Positions 22,539 through 34,000 of a stretch of 64,000 nucleotides of DNA are shown piece by piece. The notes under the pieces are model-generated. The model saw nothing but the letters and a program-made list of their open reading frames with translations, did not search any database and was not told where the DNA came from. The number at the start of each line of letters is the position of its first letter. The first letter of the stretch is position 1. Origin of the DNA: Turritopsis dohrnii (Eukaryota; Cnidaria; Hydrozoa; Anthoathecata; Oceaniidae); NCBI GenBank assembly GCA_027922465.2, contig BQMF02000006.1, forward strand, positions 620,001 to 684,000, read 5' to 3'. The translations under genes and the position numbers were made by a program.

Positions 22539-23122
22539 TCACAATTTATGTTGACTATTGGAAGAAAACTAAACAGAATAGAAGTATACAATAAACAAAC
22601 AAACAAAACAAATAGCGAAAATACCATGTGATACTTCTTCAGTAATCGTTATGAAAAAACAATTAGGCACAAATACTAAAATGGTTGACTTTTTCGGTTG
22701 ATTATACCCTGCTTCTTTGATCACAATGGGCTGTGTACTCTTAACAGAAACTTGGATTGTTCCTTTCATTCATTTAAACAAATCAAACATTACATGCTTT
22801 TTTATAGGAACAATTTTTTAAGAATACAAGCCTCAGATTTGGCCAAAATGTAGAGCAAAATGTGTGACAAAAGCCCTTTTCTATTATATACCCATGTGTT
22901 CACAAAAAAGATGACTTCCTGTTTTTAAACGAGGGTCCACTTTGCTAGGCTCTACCCTTTAACACTATGATCCCATTATACTGGATAGGTATCAAAATGC
23001 ATTCAGACAGGTCTTTTGTTCCTATTCAAGGATCTAAGATTTGTATTTATACAAAAACAGGCTCAATTTATATCATAAAACAATAAAAAGAAATCAAATA
23101 TACATCATGTTGAAATAATTTT
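22539..23122. other. upstream flank of the TFAM-like gene
   Basis: About 580 bp of AT-rich DNA with no supported gene. The promoter and 5' UTR of the minus-strand TFAM-like gene should lie at its left side. Confidence 0.4.
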
Positions 23123-23132
23123 GGAATTTAAT

Positions 23133-24157
23133 CGTACTTGATAAAACATGAACCGACCAGAACCAACCAGAACCGACCAGAACCCAGCAGGAACCGACCA
23201 GAACCCAGCAGGAACCCACCAAGAACCGACGAGAACCCAGCAGAGACCCATCAATACAGACCCTGCAAACGGGACGCAGGACCCTAAAAATCAAAGGCGA
23301 GACCCAGGACCCAGGACTCAAACAATTCTCTTGAAAAGATATATATTAACACACAGCCTTTTATTTTTAATGAGAAAATGATTTGACACTTTTTGTTAAA
23401 AGAAGTATTGATTAACATTTACATTATCACACGTAGCTCCAGCTTTGAAGTTAACAAGAAAGAATTCACAGTTCTCCAAGCTACAATTGTATGAGGGAGA
23501 AAGGATCTGAATCTGGTGTGTCCCACCTATCACATATAGGCTCCCTGGTCTTGGGTCCCACCTGTTGTATGTAGGGTTGGGAGTCCCGATTCCCGGATCC
23601 CACTTTTCCAGCAGGCCTTTTACCACGCTACAAAAAATCATCCACACGATTATTTAAGTAAGTAGTGCACAAATAAATTTTAATACTTCACAATATCACA
23701 CTGGTGATATTGGTGACTGGTGTCTAGGAAATTACTGCAATTTCAAATAGATCCACTTTGCAAAGCTGAAAAACTACATTGCAATACATTATTATTACGC
23801 AACTCGACACAATCAAGAGAATTGTTTGTTTAGAGAATTTTTGTGCACACTTCGGCACCCATATCCTGGGTCTGACTTTTGATTTGAGAGTCCTGGGTCT
23901 TGGGTCCCACCTTTGATGTAAAGATCCCTGGTCCCACCCTTGATTTTAGGGTCTCGGGTCTCGGCTCCCACTTTTGATTTTAGTGTCGCGGGACGTGGCT
24001 CCCACCTTTGATTTTATGGTCCTGGGTCCCGTTTGCAGGGTCCGTATTGGTATGTCTCTGCTGGGTTCTGGTCGGTTCTTGGTGGGTTCCTGCTGGGTTC
24101 TGGTCGGTTCCTGCTGGATTCTGCTGGGTTCTGGTCGGTTCATGTTTTATAAATTAC
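23133..24157. mobile_element. TIR element with minisatellite arms and 10-bp target duplication
   Basis: The termini are inverted (left GTACTTGATAAAACATGAAC, right reverse complement GTAATTTATAAAACATGAAC). Behind each lies an array of GAACCGACCAGAACCCAGCA-type units (left about 23148-23250, right about 24055-24143) in opposite orientation. Further in, 34-bp-like units (GGTCCCACCTTTGATTTTAG) repeat at about 23875-24040. GGAATTTAAT flanks the element on both sides (23123-23132 and 24158-24167), which looks like a target-site duplication. No transposase ORF; the short ORFs inside only translate the repeats. Confidence 0.85.
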
Positions 24158-24167
24158 GGAATTTAAT

Positions 24168-24926
24168 TTTAAAAATAATTTTTTTTGCGGAATTTTAGCT
24201 AATTTCGCAAATGTAAATTTATTTTTTTTTGGTGGGAATTTAATGCTTGTTTTATGCTATTGAGCGTCGTAGGCATTATTTCAAAACAGGGTATATATAT
24301 ATATAAACGTATTAGTAAAAACCTTAAGGAAACCATTAATTCCCTAGTGTACTATTTTAAAGAGACTGAAGGTATATCGTGAATTTAGTTTCGCGAACAA
24401 CCAATTTTAAAAAATTTCGGGGGAAGAAAGTTTCCGCGAAATTTCTTCCCTTAAAGGTAGCTATATAATTCTTTTGTCTTTAATAAATTAATTTCTGGTG
24501 TTTTATGATTAGGCCCTACTTACACTAATTAATCATTTTAACATACTTATTGCTTATGCCTGTTTCCCACCCACCCCCTTCCCCAACTCAAATTGTCTTG
24601 CTACGTCCCTGTTGTGTTGACAAAGAAGATGATAATGAAAACAAGTGTCTGAAAACTTGCTAGCCGCAGCCTCTAGTCTAGCCTTCCTTTTAAGTTCACC
24701 TGATATCCGCCTGATTTTTTTTTTTTTTTTTTATTATTATTTCTTTCCATCTAATTTTCTGTAATAACAGTGGTAAAAAAAATATTAAAATTTACGGTAT
24801 ATAATTGGAGAGGCGAAAGGTAGGTTTCGCAGATTTTTTTTTTAAACGAATTTGTTCCTTTCGTGTTCATGTTAGTTTACGAATAGAATTTTATCATTTG
24901 TAAAAAAATTGTGTTATTTATTTCAG
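24168..24926. other. intergenic, repeat-like
   Basis: TCGCGAA/TTTCGCG words around 24370-24460 and 24820-24850 suggest a decayed MITE. A poly-T/TTA tract lies at about 24715-24745. There is no gene. Confidence 0.35.
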
Positions 24927-25279
24927 AAATGCTTTCCAACTCGTCTGCAGATAACATGTTTGGAATTAAAAAAGGAAAGACGAAGGACATTTTGAAAACC
25001 TTTAATCTTACGGGGAACATCCCAAATACCACCAGCAACAAATTCCGTGATCCACCAAAACTCGTTAAGTGCAGATGCTCGGCATGTGCTAATGGGACTT
25101 GCTTGTCATACAGCGGTTGTTTGTCCTGGGTATTTCAAAGTGGTGAAATCAAACAGATTCGTCAGAGACGTAAGAACCACTTTAATATCCACCTGATACG
25201 GCGGGAAAAGAAGTGTTATGAATTTGAGCTAAATCATAATGATAGCGTAATAGCGAGACAAAAAGAAAATCAAAAATGA
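24927..25279 (+). pseudogene. orphan exon resembling a TGF-beta/activin type I receptor ectodomain
   Basis: An exon-like open segment follows a good acceptor (TTTATTTCAG, 24917-24926) and reads to TGA at 25277. It contains KCRCSACANGTCLSYSGC followed by LSWVFQSGEIKQIR, whose Cys spacing (CxCxxC, then TC, then GC, then hydrophobic-F-x-x-G and a basic residue) follows the start of activin-receptor-type ectodomains. The expected later cysteines are missing; a basic stretch QRRKNHFN replaces them. No other receptor exons (transmembrane, GS box, kinase) were found within 6 kb downstream. It may be an alternative exon of a distant gene or a relic. The family call is tentative. Confidence 0.35.
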
Positions 25280-26096
25280 TGGACCCAAAAAGTGATTTTG
25301 ATCCTACAGCAGGTTTAGTGGGTTTAGCAGCATTGACTTTGTGGCGTAACATTATATAAAGTAAATTTTTTGGTCTTTCAATCATTCTTTAATGATTTGT
25401 CCTCGTGTAATGACCTCTCTCTCACCGCTCTCATGATGTTTTGAATTTGAGGGAAGAGAGTGACGGTGAGGTGTGAGTGGCACAATAAATACACCGTAAA
25501 ACTGGGTGACTTGAAACAAAATTTGCCGATTTTTGAAATGATCAAACAAAGTACACCTGGAAGTTTATTGTGTGCGGTGACTTGAAACAGTGCTGTTTGC
25601 ACAGTGCTGTTTGCACAAAAATGTTGTTTAAAAGAGCAACAAAACGGACAACGCTAGAAAATTACCAATATGCCATTTAGAATTTATTTTTCTAAACTGT
25701 AAAATAGATTTAAAATAGACTGTGCTCTCTTGAGAATCATGCGTATTTTTATGAGCTCCGTGTATGTACAATATGGTAGCCATATTTACAGATAAAAAAT
25801 AATGATGGCCACATCCGTCATGAAATATCGACAGGTCAAAAATTTATGTTTAAAAATGAATTGAAGAATGAAAATGATTTTTGATCATGCTTTTAGAAAG
25901 TTAATTATCATAAGTCAAATATATAAATAAAGTTTTTGTACGTCAATCACAGTGGGGGAGGACACTTTTTACTGAGTATTGAAATATAGGCCATTATGAT
26001 TTTCATGGTCCATTATTCTTCAAGTGTTGCTGCTAATTGCTCTCTATTAGATTCCTCTGTTTCATGAAACATTTTATTCAGTTATACGTGGTGAAC

Positions 26097-26187
26097 TTGG
26101 CAAGAATGCATGTCTATTTTCGTGACAAGAAGAAAGACAAGACAAGAATGCATGTCTATTTTTGTGACAAGAAGAAAGACAAGACAA
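26097..26187. repeat. tandem duplication, about 44-bp unit
   Basis: AAGAATGCATGTCTATTTT followed by GTGACAAGAAGAAAGACAAG occurs twice in a row with one or two differences, then degenerates into GACAAAGACAAAGACAAG. A small direct repeat inside the larger TIR element. Confidence 0.85.
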
Positions 26188-26332
26188 AGACAAAGACAAG
26201 AAAACAAGAATGTTTGTTTACATTTTGATGTCCGTAATTATGAAGGCTGTCCGTAATTAGGCACGAAGATGGTATTGCACATAAATTAAAATAATTTGTT
26301 AACGCTAGTTTCAATTTTATTATTATTATATA

Positions 26333-26670
26333 TAAGGCGGCAATCGCAAATATCTTCTGTTCAGGTCAAAAACAGCCTTAATTAATCGATCGTTCAGTCG
26401 GCATCAAAAAATATCGCAACTTTAACGCAGGCCGCTCTATACTAGCCTTCGTTCTCTATCAGAAAACTAGTCTGAAAACTAATCTGCAAAACATAGTAGC
26501 GGACGAAAGAGAGAGGCAGAGATTCGGTCTGCATTTTTTAGATTATTGCGACATGTTATGTTATCAATATTTTTCCAACAACTTTACCGACTTTCCAAGT
26601 CTGAGATTTTCTTCTCAAAGACAGTTGGTCAGAGAACCCGAACAGAAGATATTTGCAATTGCTGTCTAAG
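26333..26670. mobile_element. nested MITE, about 340 bp
   Basis: Inverted ends: left GGCAATCGCAAATATCTTCT continuing GTTCAGG; right reverse complement AGCAATTGCAAATATCTTCT continuing GTTCGGG. The interior is non-coding. It sits inside the 25495-27580 element. Confidence 0.8.
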
Positions 26671-27580
26671 TGATGGAGATGTTAGTAAATTTTGAAAACT
26701 CAAAATTTCAGAATGGTATAGATTGTAAAAAATAAGTTATATATCTCAAATCATTAAACTCATTATATAAGCGTGTGATAAGATATACAACTGTTTCAAA
26801 AACAATATCGAAAGCATGCAAGGTGAATTTGAATTTATAGCTAGTTTACTACACGGCCGTATTTCCTGAAAACTTGTAAATTGAATTAAATAATAAAATT
26901 CCAGTTGTATCTTTTCAGAGTACCCAACGTTCTTTCACATGTTTCTTTTATGATACATTTATTTTATCATTTCGATACAGATTCACTCAGAAATTGATTC
27001 ATTGTCTTTTTTTTCCCACACAAGCGCTTCATCATTTCATCCGGATTACACAAATTTATTGCGCCAGTGCATATGAAATGTACATGGAGTATCAGACGGC
27101 GTCTGTATATCAAAAAGGCAATAGAGGTTGAGTATGAAATTATAAAAGTAGCACACACAGCTTACACTTACACCACTTTTGAAACTTTATCACACATCAT
27201 GATTAAGTTGCATCATAATTGACAAGAATATTTATGCAATAGTCAAAAAGACAAAATGTATCAAGTGAAAAAATATGTCATAATTTGTTTCAATTTCAAA
27301 TATTTTTCAATAAAATTCTGATCCCTTTGGTCCTTCTATTTTACAAATGTAAAAAAATTAATATTTAGTGATATGCTATGTCGATGTTATGAGCTATTAC
27401 AGGGGTACTGATTTTGGGCCCATTTTTTATCTTCAACTTCCGAAGAACTTCCTTAATTGAAAAACCTTTTTCATCGAGGTTTGCACTAAAATAGTCTGAA
27501 TCTGAAAATTTGGATTTTCATTCATTATGTCATGAGAAGTATTGTTTTTTCGGCGCTGTTTCAAGTCACCCCAATTTACG

Positions 27581-28087
27581 TTACCGCTAACTCACTAACT
27601 ATGCCCCTGTGTGATCTACAGCTTTGTTCAGGTTTTTAACAAATCGCTGTGGAATTTAGAACCATACAAGCAAGTTCATGTTTATTGACCAGAGTGTTAG
27701 ATGATAGAGTTTGTGATGGTTTATAATTTTCTATGGAGAAAAGAGATAAGTTAAATAAAGGAATGGAACAAAAACAGGTCAGTGACAACAGGAGACATGT
27801 GAATTGATTGCATTCACTACAACAGGCAAACATGGGAAAATTTTAAAAATCCACACACATGATATCTGGCACCCAATGGAGTGTTATTTCCATTGTAGGT
27901 TTAAAGCTCTTGTTTGAAACTGGAACTTGTGACAATTGCTTTCCCAAAGACAGAAATCAAGGTTCAGATTAGAAAATAAATCTCAGTTCGCAAAAATAAT
28001 CAACCGTAATATCATTTTTCTGACTTTTCTCTTTGGCCTCCTCTGCTTAGGTTAGTGTTATGAAGGGATCATATGTGTGATTATTAT
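27581..28087. other. intergenic gap
   Basis: Nothing recognisable: no exon-like segment and no repeat with visible ends. Confidence 0.4.
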
Positions 28088-28378
28088 CTTATTGTAATAA
28101 TCCGCATGTGTGCATACCACTTTTATTTTAGAGAGTGATAGATGTAACTAAGTTTTACATAGAATTTCCTATATTGTCCCCTTGAAACAGCTTCTACTGT
28201 ATCATTGACGTCAAATATTTTTTTTGTTCAGTTCTTTTTATCAGTACATGCAACAACTTATACGCTACGAAATTTGAATACAGGGACACATCACTTTCGA
28301 AATTAAAACCAGTAAGAAATGTTTTACCTCAGATGCATGTTGATCGCGGCTTGTGTGAGACGATGCCTTGGTGTCTAG
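28088..28378 (+). mobile_element. short Helitron-like unit, probably deleted
   Basis: It starts with A|TCTTATTGTAATAATCC and shares CATACCACTTTTATTTTAGAGAGTGA with the other copies. It ends at a CTAG (28375-28378) that directly abuts the TC start of the next unit. No hairpin is seen before the CTAG, so the end could be a chance match. Confidence 0.45.
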
Positions 28379-29426
28379 TCTTATTATACTAATCTGTGTG
28401 TGTGCATACCACTTTTATTTTAGAGAGTGACTGTTTTAATTAAATTTTATCTTTTTTATCTTTTATTGGCGATATCTCTCTTACGTTTTATTGTAGCAAA
28501 ACGATCCCATACATTATTTTGATCAGTTTTTCAAGCTCCGCAACATGGGTACACTTTTGAGTCGCAATTCTGTAATTAAATTTTTTGTAATATTTAATTA
28601 TGTCTGCAACAGGATTACAATTGCATTGCATCCCCAATTGAATGCAACGTTTTAGAGCACAGGGTGCAACAAATCATATTTTTACCAAAGTACGATAGCG
28701 TACGCAATGTTTTAAGATACCGTACATGAACTTTTCATAAAAAGTTGTTATTAGCTTGTCGTACGCAGATGCCTAGTAAAGGTCGTTCGGCCGAAAGTAA
28801 GATGTATGTAACATGGACGAAAAACTCAAGACATTTTCAATTGTGTACTTTTTATAATGCTTGTACAAAGTCAACCTGTCTTTCCTGGCTAATACACCAA
28901 CTCCTGGCCAAGTATGATACCACGTTGAGCAGAATCTCACACCCAGTTGCCTTCGTAGTTGCTTGACTGGTGTTACCGAGAGATATCTACCCATGCAATA
29001 TCACACTTGTGCGTAGGTGTACGCCAACAGAGCACGGAAAAACAAGTCTGTGCTTGTGCCCACTTACAGATGGAACAAGCATTATCAATGCTGAGAGAAT
29101 GAATAATCACTGTGTACGACTGTATTAATACAACCTATGTACGTACTCTCGTACGTGGTTTGTTGCACACTGGAGCAAATATCTTGGGAACTTATAGGAA
29201 TAACTTTTGGAGTCCGAAATACAGGTGTGACAAAATTTTTTGGGTAATGCGGCTGACGTCATCAAAATCTCAATAATGGTTGATCGCAGCGAAACGATCC
29301 CATACATTTCTTTGCTCAGATTTTCTAGCTCAATAACATGGGTACACTATCAAGTCGTGATTCTGTATTTTAATTTTTTTTATCACGGGTTTTGACACAA
29401 GTTAGACACGGTAAAAAGTTTGCTAG
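28379..29426 (+). mobile_element. Helitron-like non-autonomous element, 1.0 kb
   Basis: It starts TCTTATTATACTAATCTGTG and carries the shared block CATACCACTTTTATTTTAGAGAGTGA. It contains GCAACATGGGTACACTTTTG, TGACGTCATCAAAATCTC and TCAAGTCGTGATTCTGTA words shared with the element at 53542-54058, and ends TTTGCTAG|T. The hairpin ahead of the CTAG is eroded. There is no Rep/helicase ORF. Confidence 0.6.
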
Positions 29427-29482
29427 TTACATTTGTTATTTAAGTGGGTCTCAACATCTTTCATGAGCCTTCATTTTTAACT

Positions 29483-29800
29483 ACCGACTGGTAGCCTTGT
29501 GGTAGAGTGTTCGCTTCCTGTTCGGGAGGTCACGGGTTCAATCCCCGACCGAGTCATGCCAGCGACTATAACAGTGTGAATCACTCCTCTCTGCTTAGCA
29601 CTCGGCAAGAGAGTAGGAATGATGTCTAGGATGGTTGTTTAGTTGAGTGATTCCTGTTACAGCTTCCGTAGCCCAAATGGGGGCTTTAAATGCTCTAGGA
29701 CCTCCTTTGCAGGACCCTCATTGATAACAGTACCTTAAGGAACTGAAGAGGCTATCCTGGGTAAACATACGTAAAATATAATAAATAAAATAAAATATGT
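29483..29800 (+). mobile_element. tRNA-derived SINE, copy 1 (near full length)
   Basis: The 5' part is tRNA-like, with an A-box-like TGGTAGCCTTGTGG and a B box GGTTCAATCCC, followed by a conserved body (GCGACTATAACAGTGTGAAT, CCCAAATGGGGGCTTTAAA) and the 3' word GAGGCTATCCTGGGTAAACA with an A-rich tail. Two further copies lie at 53323-53508 (minus) and 56501-56785 (plus). The A and B boxes suggest RNA polymerase III transcription when young. Confidence 0.88.
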
Positions 29801-31065
29801 TTTGTGATAAAAAAACTCACAAACAAGAGACTCGAGCCACTCGCGTATTAGTCCTTATGCTACAATACTAAGACGGTTGTTTCGTTCCGAATTGTTAACT
29901 GTTCAAAGTTTATAGCTACATCTTTATCTACTGTTTATACTAACTTTATCTCTGAAACACAATCCTGGTTAAGCTTCCATTTCACTCACTGTGTTATTGT
30001 AAAGAGAGCTGGAAATTAAGATGCTTTTTAATTTCATTGAATAACATGAAAATGAGTCCTGCTGTCGCACCACTTACATTCTTTTGTTAGGTGAAGAAAT
30101 GAATGTATAATGAGGGAAATTTTAAAACTATCTTAACAATCACAGTTGTTTTCCCTAGCCGCAGCGCATTTGGTGAATAATGAATAATCATAACACTAAT
30201 ATTCCCAAGTTATCCTTCATTAACAATTGAATTATCTCCTTGTAAACATGAAAACTAATATCATGAGTTGAGCAAGTTTTTTCGTTCCTTTTCCCTAACT
30301 AGTAAAACTGATAATTTGTTTCCCAGTTCTAATCCAGTCTTCATGAATATTTTATGCAAAAATAGATCAAATTGCGTTATGACAAACATGAGCTGTGACA
30401 CTATCTATGTTTTTTTGTGTGTTATAACATTATGCATTATATAAATAATAGCTGTAGTTTTCAAGGTTTGTGTTTTGTATTTGTGTCTGTCATGTCTGTT
30501 TACATTCTAGGGTTTACAAATTTTGAATATGGCTTTGAATCGCCCTGCAAAATGCAAATTGCAACTGCTCATTCGGACTCCGGGAATGAAGATGATTTTC
30601 GATTGTTCATCATCCAATGATTAGTTGTCATTAGTTGATTGAAAAAAGTGCATCAAAGATACAAATGTTAGTTTGAACTCCCATAAAGCATGTTTCCTTT
30701 GCAAGTTAAGGGTTTTATAGACCTATTACACCCGTTTTATTTTGTCTTTTGGGAGAGCTTTATCTGCTTGTCCTTAAGTACATCTCAGTGGATGATGTTT
30801 TTATATTTTGTAGGTATCATCATTTCTTATGAACTATTTGAACTAAAAAGCTTTGCTGATTAGCAACACCAAACCTCAGACTTAATTATGTAGATTTATT
30901 TATTTATTATTTATATTTATATATCCTCACCTTCAATTTCTTAATTGGAAACAAGATAATTTTGTTTGAAAAAAAAATCATTACAATTTTTGATCTTGAG
31001 TTATTGAGATTTGTTTTATAGGGATGAAATAATAATATGAAACATGTGAACCATGATCAATAAAT
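29801..31065. other. intergenic DNA upstream of the BRMS1-like gene
   Basis: No gene is supported. Presumably it holds the BRMS1-like promoter and 5' UTR. No TATA box or other motif can be assigned with confidence. Confidence 0.4.
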
Positions 31066-34000
31066 ATGTCCAACCAAAGGAATGATGCGTCTGCTGCTGT
31101 TGGAGTGGATGAGGATAGCATGGATGAACCAGATAAAGATGTGACAAGTGGTGATGATGTTGCCATGGAAGAACAGCACAGTGATGGAAGAACTGAGAAA
31201 AATACTGAAGATGATGAAGAATATGAAGATAGAGGAATAAAGGAAGACACTGAAAATGAAAGTGATTCAGAAGAATCAGAATCTGAAGAAAATGATTCAT
31301 GTATGTTAGCTATAGTCTTAAGACTGTTATTGATGAACAATACACATAATATATTCATACTTTGAACTATAATGTTTCAATATTTCATGTTGTTCTTACA
31401 TGTTTACATCCTTGCTTGTTCCAGCCATGATTTTCTTATATTTTAGTGGATGAAGAAGAAGCAGATGCTCGGCGAACAAGATATGTTGATGATATGAATG
31501 ATCTTGAAAAGCAATTTTCAGACTTGAAAGACCAGTGAGTACTATTGCCTACTGTTGATGTTTTTAAGATGTTGAATAAATTTTTCTGAAATCAGGGAGC
31601 ACTAATTTTAAAGTTATCAATGAAATACATCACTTAAAAATTACTGGATGGACATATAACTGTCTGATAAGTATTAATACACTTAACAAGAGGATAAGTA
31701 GAAATGAACATAACATTTCACACTGTTCTGCAATTTAACAACCGGAATCGAAAACGAAATAAAAATGGAAGAGGAGGAGCTACGTGGCAAACAAGGAGTT
31801 GTATCTCTGTGCCAGCACATAAGGGACATCTCAGAGATTATTTTTCCATTGGTAATCAATCTACCTTGAATGCTTAATTCTCCTAGAAGAAAAAGAGTTA
31901 ATTTTACCTAAGATTTGAATGATTCTAGGCCAATATAGTGCCCCAAATTTTGCCCAGATCCCCCAGATAGCTACCATGGTTTGGCTGGCAAGCAAGACTC
32001 ACGTGTCCCTAGCACTGCTCAAATTTAAATCTTGTAATACCAGGATCGAATCTAGAATGGAAGGGCAGCATCCGGCAGAAGGAAAAAGGGCACATTATGA
32101 ACATCCAAAGGGCACTCAAAACAAGAACAATCAACGGACGCTCTTACGGCCTAGATTAGACTCTGATTGCCTTCTGTAATCAATCATTATAATGCCATTT
32201 TTACAAGTTTCTATAAAATTTCAGATTGTACAAAGAAAGAATACAACAGATAGAGTCTCAACTAGCTGAAGTATCTCATAGTAAGGTCACTCATATATGA
32301 GTTTTCTTTTTCCATCTGTAAAATTTAAAATGTAAAATCTATCTTGTGCAGGTGAAGCAAAGGAATATACAGGTCCCTTGAAGCAGTTAGAGCAAGAATG
32401 TGTTGTAAGAACAGAAGTAGCAGGTATATAGCCGTTTTTACATTGGCTTTACAGTAGAAACATTTCTTCTCAACTCCTGTGAATATTTTGTTTGTTTTTT
32501 TAGATCAATTGAAGCACTATCGTGTAAGATTTTCAACTTTCATTGTGTGTATGTTTTCACTGACTAAATTATTTCATGTTTAGTGGTGTTTATGTTTAGA
32601 CACAGAATTTAGAAAACAAATTGCAGTGTGAGCTTCAAGCAGCAGAACAACATTTCCTGGTGAGAGATGACTGTTTCTTCAAAGTTCTTTGTTCACATTT
32701 CTACTGGGTTTCTCTTATCATTTTTTTTTTTTTTTTTTTACTAGAATGAAGAAAATACACTGATAGAGACTCTTACTGCTGAGTTTGAAGAGAAGCTGAG
32801 AAAGATCGAAGAAGAGAGACATTCAGCAGAAATGTATTCTGGTAAAAACTTCATCAATGAGCTTGATTTATTTGAATGTGAAAAAAGTCAAAGGAAATAA
32901 GGTAATAGATGTTTTGCAATCTTCTGTTTCAGATTTATGGAGTGATGATTTTTTTCGAAGTCGGAAGAAAAGGAAAGGGCTGGAAATGTTCGTTCCAGAG
33001 AAACGCAAAAAGCCAGTTACGGTGACAGGTATAGTAACTTATTATCATTATCATTGGTATAATCCTTTAAATGTGTCCATAATGAAATTACAAAAATTAT
33101 GAATCAACTAATATATTTTGATTGACGTAAGGGGAAAATTTTGTATAGATTTTGTTTTTCAACAATTTTTTTCAGCTGTTAACATGTATAATTTCTTTTT
33201 GTTATTGTTATTGTTTTTTTTTACTGTTCCATGTCGAGCATTACTGTTCCATGTCGAGCATTACGAAAGTGAAACATGCTATCCGCCAATTCCTTAATGA
33301 CATTTTTCTTTTTAAGTATCAACCATTGATTTCCGTTTGAATATTTTGGCAAGGATGTTGAGAGTCCTTTTTATCACATCTAGTTTTTTTAAAAAAGAAC
33401 CATGAACAATATTTGGAATCCGGTGAAAGTGAAACGAGGAATGGACAAAACTGACAAGCTTCAAAAAATTTGTAAAATGCACTTACGTCTTCAGATTTCG
33501 TGCATATTTGGTTTTAGAACTCATCAACGATCTCTTCTTTTGAGAAGGTTCTTTACTTCCATTGTTCTGTTAAGTTTTATAAACAGGATATAGAGTTCAC
33601 AGCATATATGGCTACCAAAAAAACTTTTTCAAACATGGTATAACAGTTTTGATGACATTGCAATTAAACTTGATTTTTACATAACTTATCCAAATAAATG
33701 TTGAATTTGGTTCCTCGACATTTTGTTAAAAAGGATTTTTTATGATGCCACACCCACCAATTTAAATTGTTAGAAAATGATTTTTTTAGGTCCTTACATC
33801 GTTTATATGTTAAATGAAATGGATATCTTAGAAGATTGGGCAGTTATTAGACGTGTGAGTCACTCCAGTCATTGATTGATTATAATGCTGACTATGTAAG
33901 ACATGTATTATAGAGGCACACACATATTTTATAAGAATTCAATCCAAGGCTGTCTGTTCTTCACTTCCGTTCTTCTTCTTCAGTTGAATTTGTGTTTATT

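Larger units (their letters stand above)
25495..27580. mobile_element. 2.1-kb TIR element, non-coding, carrying nested elements
   Basis: The left end CGTAAAACTGGGTGACTTGA and right end reverse complement CGTAAATTGGGGTGACTTGA continue AACA in both, so 24 terminal bases are nearly the same. The GTGACTTGAAACA word occurs again inside at about 25578. No transposase-like ORF was found. A tandem pair (26097-26187) and a separate MITE (26333-26670) sit inside. Direct duplication of the target is not evident. Confidence 0.65.

Noticed and set aside
23148..24198. ORFs of Pro/Thr/Glu-rich or Gly/Val/Leu-rich repeats
   Set aside because: They translate the minisatellite arms of a TIR element, in opposite orientation on each side.
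29483..29560. A functional tRNA gene
   Set aside because: The A and B boxes are present, but the segment is fused to a repeated body found three times in the window, so it is the head of a SINE.
32504..32521. BRMS1-like exon 5 ending at C|GTGTAAG
   Set aside because: That donor leaves a frame with a stop in exon 6; the donor two bases downstream (CGT|GTAAGA) keeps the frame.
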